The translations under genes and the position numbers were made by a program. Source: Planctomycetota bacterium (lineage in GTDB: Bacteria; Planctomycetota; Phycisphaerae; UBA1845). From it: a DNA stretch of 64,000 nt. Numbering within the stretch: the stretch's first letter is position 1; each line of letters opens with the position of its first letter. Positions 1-9,639 of the stretch are shown here, in pieces. The notes beneath the pieces are model-generated. The model saw nothing but the letters and a program-made list of their open reading frames with translations. It was not told the origin of the DNA and did not search any database. The DNA lies in the NCBI GenBank assembly GCA_016208685.1, contig JACQXM010000062.1, positions 62,001-126,000 of the forward strand, given 5' to 3'.

Positions 1-3000
1 TGTCCTGCGGCGGCTGCGGGGCTGCGCGGCCGGCGCCGGTGACGGCGGCTTTCTTCTTGTCCTCGAAGAAGCGCATGACCGACTCGGCCACGTCTTCCGC
101 CAGGGCGTGCTTGAGCGTGATGGTCTCGGTGATCGCGGCCGCCCCCGCTTGCGACTCCAGCGGGTCGATGAACGAGCGCTTGATCTCGTCGAGCTGCTTT
201 TGCGTGCCGCGCACCACTACCATGTTGAGCGCCAGGTTGGCCTCGGCGGCGGGCGGCGTTTCGCCCTCGACCGTCTTGAGACTCCAGAGCTTGTTGATGT
301 TGCCGGCCACTTCCTGGGCGCTGGCGGTTTTGAGCACGGTCATGAGCACGCCGGGGGGGGTGGCGGCGTTGGCGGGCGTGTCGATGGTCTTGAGCGCGTC
401 CTCCACGAAGGCGAACACCGCGGGATCGCCCAGGACCACCAGGGCGTTGGCCTTGTCGTTGACTTCCACGCTGAAGGGCTCGGCGGCCTGCGCCTGCGGC
501 AGCCGGCGCATGTAGTCGGTGATGAGCTTGTTCATCGTAGTGTACACCGCCCGGGCGTCGGCGTACTGCAGGGGATAGATGCGCAGCTCGAAGCCCTCCA
601 TCTTCTGCGGCACGTCGAGCAGTTTGGCCAGGGATTCGATTTGCGCGAAGGTGGCGTCGTCGGCGAGCACGAACAGCCGCTTGCTGGCGTCGTGGGCCGT
701 GATGTTCAGGTGCGAGGCTCCCGCGGAAGCGGGCGGCGCGCCGCGTGCCCCGCGCGTGGGGCGACGGGCCCCGCCGCCGGCGCCGTAGGCGGCATCGATG
801 GCGTCGGCCACGGTGCTGGGCTTGGCGTATTGCAGTTGGATGACCCGCGGCGTCATAAGGCCCGCGGATTGCTCCTCGAGCTCCTGCACCACCGCCGCGA
901 TGCGTTCGTGCAGGCGCTCGGGAGCGGTGTAAAAGAGCACGCGCCCGCCGTCTTCGCCGATGAACTTGACGCCGGGCGTGGCGCCTACGGCCCCACCCTT
1001 TTCGCCGCGACCGGCCACGGCGGTGGCGGCCCGCGTGCCACCGAACATGGCGGTGAGCGTCTCGGCGACGACGGCGGCGTCGGCGTTTACCAGCGTGATG
1101 GTGCGGATGTCTTCCTCCTCAGCGGGGAGGTCCAGCTTCTCGATCTCGGCGTCGATCTCAGTAATCTGCTCGTCGGTCGCCTGTACGGTCACCAGGCGCA
1201 GGGGGGCGTAGGGGATGATGGTGGCGGTGGTAAGCGACGGCGCAATTTCGGCGGGCTTGGTGGCGTCGCCCTTCTTGGGCCTCGCGCCCCCGCCGCCGGT
1301 GCGGGTGAAGCGCGAGCGGAGGTACTCGGCAACCTCGTCAACGTCGGCGTGCTTGAGCTCGTAGGTCTTCCACACGCGGTCGGCCACGTCCTGGTTTTCC
1401 AGGTCTTTGATGAGGTTCTCGATGTAATCCAGCGCCCGCTGCGGAGCCATCACCAGAATGGTGTTGTTCTCGGCGTTGCTGGAGATCTTGATGTCCTGCG
1501 GGTCAACGCCCAGGTCTCCGATGCCGGTCTTGGCCGGTTCGACGATGGTCTGCGGCAATTGGGACCCCGGCCCGCCGGTAACGCCCGCGGGGACGCCCTG
1601 ACCGGGGATGGCCGGCGTGCGTGAGGTGCGGCCCTTGATCTCCTCCAACCCCAACCACTCCTTCAGCAGCGCCTCGACGTCCGTGGCATTGAGCTTCTTG
1701 AGCGGGATGATGCGGTGCACGTTGTCGATGGGTTTGGGCTGATCGATGATCGCCAGCAATTCCTCGATGGCCGAGTATTGACTGGTGTCGGCGCGGAAGA
1801 TCAAGGAGCGGTCGCGGGGATTGGGGTAGATGCGCACCATCGTGGGCGGAAGCTCGGGGATGGGCATCTGCGGTTGCTGCGGCTGCTGCCGACCCTGCTG
1901 CCCCGGTTGCTCGCCGGGCTTGCCGGGTTGCTGCTGCTGACCCTGTTGCTGTTGTTGCAACTGGCGTTGTTGCTGCTGCATCGCCCTTTGTTGCTGCTGA
2001 ATCGCGAGGTTCACGTTCGCCATCTGACTCTTGGTGGCGTTGAACATCTCCTCGACGATATCCTGCGCCGTGAACACGTCGATGTACCGTACGCGGTAGA
2101 TGCGGATGTCCGGCGGCTTGGGGGCGTTTTCCAGTTCCTTTTTGACGTCCTCCATCCAATCGGGAACGTCCTTAACCACGCCGCTGGGGCCGGTGACCTC
2201 CACGGCGCCGGTGTTGTTGTTGACGCGAATGGTGAGCTTGGCCCCCTTGTGCTCCCTGGGCTTAGCCTTGGCTTCCTCGTCGCCCGGCTGTGGCTTGGCT
2301 GCGTCGGTTTTGGCAGTGCCGGCGCCTTCCTGCTGACGGCGCGCCTGCTCCATGAGTTCCTGAGCCCGGGCGCGGATGATTTCGTCCATCTGTGGTTGAG
2401 GGACAGGGGGCGGCGGTTCCTCTACCGGCTCGGCCGGGGCATGCCCTTCGTCCTGCGGGTGCTCCTCGTCCTCCTGCCTTTGCCCCAGCGAAGTCAGTGC
2501 CACCTGCCGCGCGGCATGCTGCAAACTCAGCGGCAGCACGCAGGGATTGGCCTTCTCCTTGGGCGGCACGCGCGGGCCCGTCGGGGCGGCTTGGCGCGAG
2601 GGCGGAGCGCCCTTCTTTTCCGGCGGGCCGAGGCGCTCCACCAGGGGCGCGTCTGACTTCGGCGTGTCGTCGACAATCTCGATCTCGATCTCGGGGTTGC
2701 CGGCCTGTAGCATCAACGCCGTCTGGTAGGCAGTTATGCCCTGAACCGCGGAGATCACCTTGGTCTTGAGGCGTGCCTCTTCCTCGTCGTACTTGTCCAC
2801 GAACTTGGCGATCAAGTCGCGGATTTCGTCGAAGCGCGATTCGTCGGGATAGCGGACAATCAGCGTCTCGCCCACCGGTCCGCTGCTCACCTTGGGCAGC
2901 TTGTTCGCCGGCTCCCACATCGCCTTGAGGATCGTCTCCAGGTCCGAAACCGCGTCGAACGACTTGGCGAACTTGAGCTCGTACATGAAGCGCGGCACCG

Positions 3001-6000
3001 GCGTTTCGACGAGAACCTCTACCTGCTCCTTGGTATCGAACTGCGCCACGATCTTGTCGATCTCCGCCAGTTTGGCGGAGGTGGTGGAGACGATCATGGT
3101 TCGCTCGATGTAGTCGGCGCGGAGGTAGATGTCCTTGCCCATGCGGGTTTCGGTGGTCTTGAACTCCTCCTCCTCTTTCTCTTCCTTGTCCTTGCTCTTG
3201 GGAAGGATGGGCGGCATGGCGCGGCCGGCGCCGGGAATGCCGGGCGTATCCCTGCCCGCGACGTCCACGGTATTCATGATAAGGTCCACGAGGTACTCGA
3301 CCTTCACATGGTCGATTTCGTAGACCTTGATGACCCGCCCGGGCAGGGCCATGTCGTCAAGCTGCGTGACCCAGGCCTTCGCCTGCTCGACGTCCGCCGC
3401 CGGACCCTGGAGCACGACGGCTCCGCCGCCGGGGGCGGCGACGATGGACACCGGCGAAGAGAGCACCGGCTCCACGGTGGTCGGCGGCACGGGCCCCTTG
3501 CCGCCCTTGGCCGCTACCGGCCGCGCCGGAGCACCCATGAGCTCTTTGACCGACTTCACCATGTCGTCCGGATCGGCGTTGCGCAGGACCACGGTCTCGA
3601 ACACCTGCTTGGTCTTCTCCGAGGGCTGGTCAAACTTGGCGATGAGCTTGGCGGCTTCGTCGATCACTGACTGCGGGGCGGCGATGACGATCTGCTTGTT
3701 GCGCGGGTCGGGCTCCATGTGGTAGCGCTTGCCGCCGTTGCGGGTACTCCGGCCCTGCAAGCGTGCCTTGACCGCTCCCGCGGCGGGCGGCACGGCCGCT
3801 CCCGCGGCGGCCTCCGCGGCCGGCGCCACCTCGCCGGCACTGACCAATTGTTCCACTTTCATCATCAGCAGCGGTTCGACCATCTCCACCAGCTCGGCGG
3901 GATCGGCGTATTTCACCGGGATGACGTCCACCTTGGTGATGCTGTCCCCGCTGCCGGGCTTGTCGAATTCCGCGACCAGGAGCCTGGCTTCTTCGATGAC
4001 CGCCGCGGGGGCCATGATGACGATGCGCTTGTGGCGGTCGTCGGGTGCCAGGTGGTAGCGTTTGCCGGCGTCGCGCGCCGCGCGGGCGGGAATGCGCGGC
4101 TGGGGCTTGGCGCCGGGCACGGCGCCGACCGCGGGATCGGGAATCTCCTCCCCCGCCTCCGGCCCGATCTCCTGCACCTTGATCGACAGCAGCGGGTCGA
4201 TCATCTCCACCATCTCGGCGGGCTCCATGTGTTTGACGTCGATGACCGCGAACATCTTCTCCGTCTTGTCGATGGGGGTGTCGAAGTCGGCGATGAGCGC
4301 GGACGCGGCGTCCACGATTTTCTGCGGCGCCGCGATCACCACGCGCTTGTTGCGCTCGTCCGGGGCGATGTGGTAGGGCTTGTGCTCCGCGGCCCCCGCC
4401 ACGCGCACGCCGGCGGGTTTGACCTTGCCCGGCGCGACCTCCTCGACCGCCTCGACGACTTCGCCCGCCTGAATCAGCCGCCGCACCTGGATGGCGAGCA
4501 GCGGTTCGATCATCGCCACCACGTCGGCGGGGGCGGCGTATTTGACGGGCACGAACGCCACCACGGGGGGCTCGCTCTGCACCTCTTTGCAGAGCAGCGC
4601 CAGGAGTTCCTCGATTTCGGCGAAGTCGGCCTCCTCGGCGATGACGATGAGCTTTCCGGACGCGGACTGCGGGATGAACTGCGGACCGCCTTCGGGGCCG
4701 CCCGCCGGCTGCGGCGCCGCCGGCGCCGCCTGCGGCTTAGGCGCCCGCGGAGTCGCGGCACGCTGCGTGCCGTTGATGATCTGCGAGAGCGTCGCCGCGA
4801 TCTGGTCGATGTCGGCACCGGGCGGACAATTCTCGTACACGCGGATGGCGCGGCTTTTCGCCTTGACGTCGAACTCTTCGATGATCGCCGCCACCTCGGC
4901 CATGATCGCGGGCGGCGCCTTGACCTTGAGCTTGTTATCCACCTGAACGATGGTCAGCAACGCAGGGCCGCCGCCTCCACCGGCAGGCACGGGCACCGGT
5001 ACGGCGCCGGGCTGGTCCTTGCCGGCTCGACCGGGGCGCCGCACCGGCGTGCGGCCGGAGGCCACGCTTTCGCTGATCAGGGCCTCGATGGCCGCCTTGA
5101 GTTCCGCGGGATCAGCGTTCTTGATCTCGAAGGTGCGGGTTTCGATCTCCACGGCGCGATCGAACTCCGAGACCAGCGATTTCATTTCCTGAATCTCGAC
5201 CTCGCTGGCGTCGAGGACCAGCACGCTGTCGTCGGTGGTTTCGCAGCGCACCTTGCCGCCCTCCTTGCCGGGGGTAGCGCCGGCGACGCAGAAGTTCAGG
5301 CTGTTGAGCTTGGCCAGGGCTTCGTCGGGCGTGATGTGCGTCACGTGAATCAGCGCGAACTCACGAACCCGCGGTTCACCCTCGAGTTCCTGAATGAATC
5401 TCTTGTAGCCTTCCCATTCGGTCTCGGTGCACAGGACGTAGAGCCGGCCCTGTTCATCCTCCGGGGTGAATTTAGCGCTGCCGCCCCCGGAAGGCGCGGC
5501 AGGGGCCGCCGGCGCTGCGGGAGTGGCGGCGCCCTTCTTGCCGCGGCGCGCCGGTTGGCTTGCGCCGCCCGCACCGCCCACGACGCCGCTGTCGTATTGC
5601 TGAAGCATCGAGGCCACGAACGAGGGCTTCTTGTTGATCAGCCGCACCACGTGCAGCGAGACCGGTTCCTGCTGCACGTCCATCTCCTTGAGCAGCATAC
5701 GCACGGTCTCCAGCGGCTTCTTGCCGCCGGTGTACCAGAGGGCGTTGCCCGCGGGGTCGGCGATGATCGTCGCGGGCTGCATCGCTTTCTTTCCCGGCGT
5801 CGCCGCCGGCATTCCCGCCGGCCCGCCGCCACTGAGGAACTGCGTCAAGGTCATGGCCATGACGTCCGCGTCGGCGTAGTTGAGCTGGATGCGCAGCGGG
5901 CCGATCTCGCTTTCCACGTCGAAGAGGCGGATGAGCTCGCGCACGCGGGCGACGGCTTCCTCCGGACCCTTGACGATGATGGCGTTGCTGACCGGATGCG

Positions 6001-7669
6001 GAATCATGGTGACGTCGGCGGCGGTGACGGTCCCGGGCACGGCGGGGCTGGTGCTGGGCCGCGCGCGCTTGGGCTTGGCACCGGCCGGCGCCGGCGTGGG
6101 GGCGGCGGTGCCTTCCGCCGGGCCCAGCATCTGCTGCACGGCGGCAACCAGCGTCTCGGGCTCGGCATGCTTGAGTTCAATGACCACCGGCAGGTACTCG
6201 ACGTGCGTGTTCACGTCGATGAACGGCAGGAGCAGTTTGATCTCGTCGATCTTCTCCTGCATGGCGCGGACGATGAGCACGCCCTGGGCATCCTCGGCGA
6301 CCACGCTGCAATCGGGGCCGGACATCGCCGCCAGCGGGCTGGGCTCGCCCGGGCGACCCGCGGGGCGCGGAGCCGTCGGGCGCGGGGCGACGCCGCCGCC
6401 ATCGAGCTGCATCAGGGCCCGCAGCTTGTCGAGCGCCTCGGAGGGTGACAGGAATTTGACTTCGATGATCTCCAGCTTACGCGGGTCCGAAGGCCCGGTG
6501 GGCAGGAAGAACTTGGTCGCCAGCCAGAGGTACTTCTCGACGTCGCTCACCAGCGCGAAGATGGCCACGGTGTTCTGTCCCTCGAGCGGCGTGACGCGCA
6601 CGTAGTCGGCCATGAAGTTGCGGACCTCGTTGAGATCCGCCAGCGATCCCGAGGGAGGCGTGAACAGCACCAGCACCAGTTCCTCGGGCGGGAGGCTGGC
6701 GGCGCGGAACTCGTCGACGGTTCGGAACATGCGATCCGCGGGCATGATGCGCGGATAGTCGTTGACGCGAATGACTTCGAGGTGCGTGGGCCGGCGCAGC
6801 AGCCAGTAGGGCTCAAGCGGTTTGTAGCGGAAGAGCAGCATGCGCACGCGGGAGAGCAGGTCTTCGAAAGTGAGCTGCTCGTCGGTGACGAAGCTCACCT
6901 TGCCGTCGGGCGGAACCTCGCCGAGGATCGCCAGGCCGGTCTGCGCTGCGACCATTTCCATGAGCACGTCGTAGGTGGAGTCCTTGATGCTGAACTGGTA
7001 CATCCGCGCCTCGGGCGCTCCCTGCGGCTCGACGGCGGGGATCTCGATTTTTCGCCCGTGGCCCTCGTCCGCGGCGGCGCCGGGTTGGGCACCGGGAAGT
7101 CCGGGACGGGCGCCGGGTTGAGCGCCGCCGGGCATCGCGCCGGGTTGCCCCGCGGCGCCCGTCTGGCCCTGCTGCTGTTGCAGGCGCTTGCGGCGCTCCT
7201 CGGCGCGCTCCGCAGCGCGCTGTTCGGGCGTTTTCTGGGCCGGTTGGGCGGGCTGAGCGCCCGGCGTCGGTTGAGGCGCGGGTTGTGCGGCCGGTGGAGG
7301 CTGAGGCGCGGGCTCGGGCGGCTGGGGTTGCGCCATCAGGTCGTCGATCTGCTTTTGCACTTCGGGCGGGATTTCGACCTGCGCCGGCGGCGTGCCCGGT
7401 TTGGGTTCGCCTACCTTGGCGGCCTCGTCAGCAGGCTGCGGTTCCTTGGCGCCGTCCGGAGCGTTGGGGTCCTTGGCATCGGGAGCCGGCCCACCGGGCT
7501 TGCGCGCCCGCGTCGGTTTCTTCTCCGGCGAGGGAGAGGCGGGGCGCGCGGGTGGATTCTGGGCTTGCGCGAGGACGTCCTCCGAGAGCCAGGCGACCGC
7601 CACACACGCCGCCACAAGCGCGGTCCATCCGATCCATCGGCGCCGCCGGTACGTTCGTTCCGTAGTCAT
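1..7669 (-). CDS. Giant GspD-like multi-repeat secretin N-domain protein (C-terminus beyond window)
   Basis: Open from the ATG at 7669 (GGGAG 8 nt upstream) to the window edge with no stop, at least 2556 residues. Residues 1-35 are a signal peptide (Arg-rich start, hydrophobic core, AQA), then a Pro/Ala/Gln-rich linker to about 222. Residues 223-300 resemble the secretin N0 domain (MYQFSIKDSTYDVLMEMV). After that come about 22 degenerate copies, roughly 95-115 residues each, of the secretin N1-type fold, with hallmarks such as TFEIKNADPAELKAAIEAL and VIPVKYADPAELVEMVEPLL, a 'D..N.ivI.AP' strand and an '..I..FD' end. Gly/Pro/Gln-rich linkers separate several copies. Ordinary GspD has N0 plus two or three N repeats and is about 650-750 residues. 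No secretin beta-barrel domain is seen before the edge. It is last in the gspFGHIJKLM-D run, which supports a T2SS outer-membrane channel or periplasmic scaffold role. Whether a secretin domain follows cannot be seen here. Confidence 0.85.
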   Translation of the reverse strand, partial: MTTERTYRRRRWIGWTALVAACVAVAWLSEDVLAQAQNPPARPASPSPEKKPTRARKPGGPAPDAKDPNAPDGAKEPQPADEAAKVGEPKPGTPPAQVEIPPEVQKQIDDLMAQPQPPEPAPQPPPAAQPAPQPTPGAQPAQPAQKTPEQRAAERAEERRKRLQQQQGQTGAAGQPGAMPGGAQPGARPGLPGAQPGAAADEGHGRKIEIPAVEPQGAPEARMYQFSIKDSTYDVLMEMVAAQTGLAILGEVPPDGKVSFVTDEQLTFEDLLSRVRMLLFRYKPLEPYWLLRRPTHLEVIRVNDYPRIMPADRMFRTVDEFRAASLPPEELVLVLFTPPSGSLADLNEVRNFMADYVRVTPLEGQNTVAIFALVSDVEKYLWLATKFFLPTGPSDPRKLEIIEVKFLSPSEALDKLRALMQLDGGGVAPRPTAPRPAGRPGEPSPLAAMSGPDCSVVAEDAQGVLIVRAMQEKIDEIKLLLPFIDVNTHVEYLPVVIELKHAEPETLVAAVQQMLGPAEGTAAPTPAPAGAKPKRARPSTSPAVPGTVTAADVTMIPHPVSNAIIVKGPEEAVARVRELIRLFDVESEIGPLRIQLNYADADVMAMTLTQFLSGGGPAGMPAATPGKKAMQPATIIADPAGNALWYTGGKKPLETVRMLLKEMDVQQEPVSLHVVRLINKKPSFVASMLQQYDSGVVGGAGGASQPARRGKKGAATPAAPAAPAAPSGGGSAKFTPEDEQGRLYVLCTETEWEGYKRFIQELEGEPRVREFALIHVTHITPDEALAKLNSLNFCVAGATPGKEGGKVRCETTDDSVLVLDASEVEIQEMKSLVSEFDRAVEIETRTFEIKNADPAELKAAIEALISESVASGRTPVRRPGRAGKDQPGAVPVPVPAGGGGGPALLTIVQVDNKLKVKAPPAIMAEVAAIIEEFDVKAKSRAIRVYENCPPGADIDQIAATLSQIINGTQRAATPRAPKPQAAPAAPQPAGGPEGGPQFIPQSASGKLIVIAEEADFAEIEELLALLCKEVQSEPPVVAFVPVKYAAPADVVAMIEPLLAIQVRRLIQAGEVVEAVEEVAPGKVKPAGVRVAGAAEHKPYHIAPDERNKRVVIAAPQKIVDAASALIADFDTPIDKTEKMFAVIDVKHMEPAEMVEMIDPLLSIKVQEIGPEAGEEIPDPAVGAVPGAKPQPRIPARAARDAGKRYHLAPDDRHKRIVIMAPAAVIEEARLLVAEFDKPGSGDSITKVDVIPVKYADPAELVEMVEPLLMMKVEQLVSAGEVAPAAEAAAGAAVPPAAGAVKARLQGRSTRNGGKRYHMEPDPRNKQIVIAAPQSVIDEAAKLIAKFDQPSEKTKQVFETVVLRNADPDDMVKSVKELMGAPARPVAAKGGKGPVPPTTVEPVLSSPVSIVAAPGGGAVVLQGPAADVEQAKAWVTQLDDMALPGRVIKVYEIDHVKVEYLVDLIMNTVDVAGRDTPGIPGAGRAMPPILPKSKDKEEKEEEEFKTTETRMGKDIYLRADYIERTMIVSTTSAKLAEIDKIVAQFDTKEQVEVLVETPVPRFMYELKFAKSFDAVSDLETILKAMWEPANKLPKVSSGPVGETLIVRYPDESRFDEIRDLIAKFVDKYDEEEARLKTKVISAVQGITAYQTALMLQAGNPEIEIEIVDDTPKSDAPLVERLGPPEKKGAPPSRQAAPTGPRVPPKEKANPCVLPLSLQHAARQVALTSLGQRQEDEEHPQDEGHAPAEPVEEPPPPVPQPQMDEIIRARAQELMEQARRQQEGAGTAKTDAAKPQPGDEEAKAKPREHKGAKLTIRVNNNTGAVEVTGPSGVVKDVPDWMEDVKKELENAPKPPDIRIYRVRYIDVFTAQDIVEEMFNATKSQMANVNLAIQQQQRAMQQQQRQLQQQQQGQQQQPGKPGEQPGQQGRQQPQQPQMPIPELPPTMVRIYPNPRDRSLIFRADTSQYSAIEELLAIIDQPKPIDNVHRIIPLKKLNATDVEALLKEWLGLEEIKGRTSRTPAIPGQGVPAGVTGGPGSQLPQTIVEPAKTGIGDLGVDPQDIKISSNAENNTILVMAPQRALDYIENLIKDLENQDVADRVWKTYELKHADVDEVAEYLRSRFTRTGGGGARPKKGDATKPAEIAPSLTTATIIPYAPLRLVTVQATDEQITEIDAEIEKLDLPAEEEDIRTITLVNADAAVVAETLTAMFGGTRAATAVAGRGEKGGAVGATPGVKFIGEDGGRVLFYTAPERLHERIAAVVQELEEQSAGLMTPRVIQLQYAKPSTVADAIDAAYGAGGGARRPTRGARGAPPASAGASHLNITAHDASKRLFVLADDATFAQIESLAKLLDVPQKMEGFELRIYPLQYADARAVYTTMNKLITDYMRRLPQAQAAEPFSVEVNDKANALVVLGDPAVFAFVEDALKTIDTPANAATPPGVLMTVLKTASAQEVAGNINKLWSLKTVEGETPPAAEANLALNMVVVRGTQKQLDEIKRSFIDPLESQAGAAAITETITLKHALAEDVAESVMRFFEDKKKAAVTGAGRAAPQPPQD

Positions 7670-7897
7670 TCTTGGTACTCCCACCAGGTCACGGCACAAT
7701 CCCTTGCCGTTTGTTGTTCGATCCAGCGCCGGTGCGCCGTTGAAGGCGCGATCCGCGCCGCGGGGTCAGCCCTGCCGCTTGTCCACGGTGCCGCGTATCC
7801 GTCGGTCAGACTGGGCGCCGTGCAGCTTAGGGGCGCCCAGCCGCGGTCGGCAGCGACGACGGCGGCAACCCTGCGACCACGAGCGTCCGCCCCGAAA
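7670..7897 (-). other. gspM-gspD intergenic spacer with hairpin
   Basis: A 228-bp spacer, much longer than the other junctions of this operon, which overlap or nearly touch. It contains a perfect 9-bp inverted repeat (CTGGGCGCC at 7811-7819 with GGCGCCCAG at 7832-7840). There is no U-run after it on the minus strand, so it could be an attenuator or mRNA-stabilising hairpin rather than a classic terminator. No reading frame of its own is convincing. Confidence 0.4.
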
Positions 7898-9634
7898 TCA
7901 CTCTCCCCGCGGCTTGTTCTTCCCCGCGGCTCCCGGCCGCGGCGTGTACTTGCGGCTGATGCGCGGCTTCTTTCTTACCTCCTCCGTTGGCTGCGCCGCC
8001 TCCTGCTCCGCGGCGCCGGGCGCCGCCGACTGCGCCGCGGGTTCCGCCGGCGCCGCCCCCGGCGTTTCCTGCGGCAGAGGCGGCCCGCCCTCCTGGGCGG
8101 CGGTACCATTACCGGTCGGCGCCGGCGCCGCCTCCGCGGGGGGTGCGAGCGGGCCGGTCGAGTCCGGGGCGGTCGGGGCGGCGATCTCAGGCGGCGAGCC
8201 CGCCGCATGCGCCGTCGGTTCGGCCTGGGGCGGCGCGGCGGTTTCGCCGGGCGGTGCATACGGCACGCCGAGCGGCGGCGCGACGCCTTCCTTGGCGGCA
8301 GGTTCCGCTGCCGCCGCCGGCTGGGCGGCGGCACGATTGCGCTCGTCGGCCTGACGCAGCCGCTCCACCGCCGCCTGGAGCCGTGGGAGGTTCACGGCCG
8401 CGTCCGCCTTCAGGTCTTGATCCAGCTTCGCGCCCATCGGATACAGGTAGTACTCACTCTGCCTACGCACGACCGCCCCGCGCGGATGCACATAAACCAA
8501 CTCACCGCCGTCAAACTCTTCGCCCAGGGCGTGCGCGGTGCGTTCGTTGGTGCGCCCATTGAGTACCACGACCTTCTGGCGCTGGGCCTTGGTGTCAGTG
8601 CTTTCCCACATGCCCACAAGCTGCATCTGGCGGTAGTCCGGGAAGCGCTTGGGAGGCGGTGGGGCGGCGTCGACGATCTTCGTCTGTTCCTGCGGCACGG
8701 TCGGCGGCGGCGGGGGCGGCTCACGGACGGTTACCGAGATGGTATCCGCCTGGGCGTTGCCGCTGTCGTCGTTGACCTGGATGTTGTAGGTGGTTCGCTC
8801 GCGTACGCTCGAGGTATCGACGGTGGCGCGGCAGCCGTTGACGTTGAGCCCCTCGGTGGGTTCCCATTTGCAGGTGTACTTGCCGTCCCCGCCGGAGATG
8901 CTCACGTTGATCTGCGCCGGTTTGCCTTTTTCCACTTCGAGGTCGTGCCCGGCCTCGGCAACCAGCGGCTTGAGGTCCTCGAACTCCTTGAACGGCGCGC
9001 GGCGCCAGATGACGGTGTAGTCGGCGCCGGAGTGGCGCACTTTGCTCTCCGGCGGCTGGAATTCCGTCTCCACCAGTCTCTCGCCCAGCATCTTGTGCTG
9101 CGGCAGCACCAGAACTTCGATGGGCAGGCGCATGGCCACCCGGTCCGTGCGCTTGTTCTGCCGCGAGGTGCTTGCCGGGGATATGGACACGTTTTTCTGG
9201 CGGATAAGATGCGGCAGTTCCGCCGTGTCCCGGAGGAAGGCGACGACTGCTTCCAGGGTTCCGGTGGCGCTGACCGTCAGGTGCATGCGCTCGATGCCGG
9301 TCTTGGTGTCCCTGGCGCCGCGGCTGGGGGTGATGTTGGTTTCCTCGAGATGGTGCCGTTCCAGCAGCTCGTTGAGCCGGGCGCGAATGGCGTTCTCGAC
9401 CTTGTTGATGTCCAGGGCGCCGGCACGCTCCGCCATGCGGCGGTACTCGCGCTTGGCGTGATCCACCCTGGCCTGCTGTTCCTCCAGTTTTTCCAGTTCC
9501 TGCCCCGCCTTGACGATGCGCTCGTCGAGGGTGACCAGCGGCTCGATCCACAGGGGGTAGGCGACGCGCGTGAGGAACACGTAGCCCACGCCGAGGCCGA
9601 AGACGCCAAGCAGGATTCTGGTTCGCCGATCCAT
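7898..9634 (-). CDS. gspM: T2SS inner-membrane protein: GspM/PilO-like with Ig-like and GspC-like domains
   Basis: 578 residues, ATG at 9634, 5 nt after the gspL stop. Residues 7-25 are a single membrane helix, followed by a coiled coil (about 35-70) and a PilO/GspM-like ferredoxin fold (to about 230) with the typical 'VSATGTLEAVVAFLRDTAEL' strand-helix. Residues about 230-305 look like an Ig/PKD-like domain (CKWEPTEGLNVNGC, with a likely disulfide). A PPPPPP linker leads to about 336-402 (LVGMWES... VVLNGRTNERTAHALGEEF ... LVYVHPRGAVVRR), which resembles the GspC/PilP homology region that contacts the secretin. The last ~140 residues are Ala/Pro-rich. Usual GspM is about 160-200 residues. 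With no separate gspC in the operon, I infer that this gene supplies both functions. The GspM part is fairly secure; the GspC part rests on pattern only. Confidence 0.75.
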   Translation of the reverse strand: MDRRTRILLGVFGLGVGYVFLTRVAYPLWIEPLVTLDERIVKAGQELEKLEEQQARVDHAKREYRRMAERAGALDINKVENAIRARLNELLERHHLEETNITPSRGARDTKTGIERMHLTVSATGTLEAVVAFLRDTAELPHLIRQKNVSISPASTSRQNKRTDRVAMRLPIEVLVLPQHKMLGERLVETEFQPPESKVRHSGADYTVIWRRAPFKEFEDLKPLVAEAGHDLEVEKGKPAQINVSISGGDGKYTCKWEPTEGLNVNGCRATVDTSSVRERTTYNIQVNDDSGNAQADTISVTVREPPPPPPTVPQEQTKIVDAAPPPPKRFPDYRQMQLVGMWESTDTKAQRQKVVVLNGRTNERTAHALGEEFDGGELVYVHPRGAVVRRQSEYYLYPMGAKLDQDLKADAAVNLPRLQAAVERLRQADERNRAAAQPAAAAEPAAKEGVAPPLGVPYAPPGETAAPPQAEPTAHAAGSPPEIAAPTAPDSTGPLAPPAEAAPAPTGNGTAAQEGGPPLPQETPGAAPAEPAAQSAAPGAAEQEAAQPTEEVRKKPRISRKYTPRPGAAGKNKPRGE

Positions 9635-9639
9635 GAGCG

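Noticed and set aside
7811..7840. Rho-independent terminator between gspM and gspD
   Set aside because: The hairpin is strong but not followed by a U-run on the transcribed strand, and the downstream gene appears to belong to the operon.
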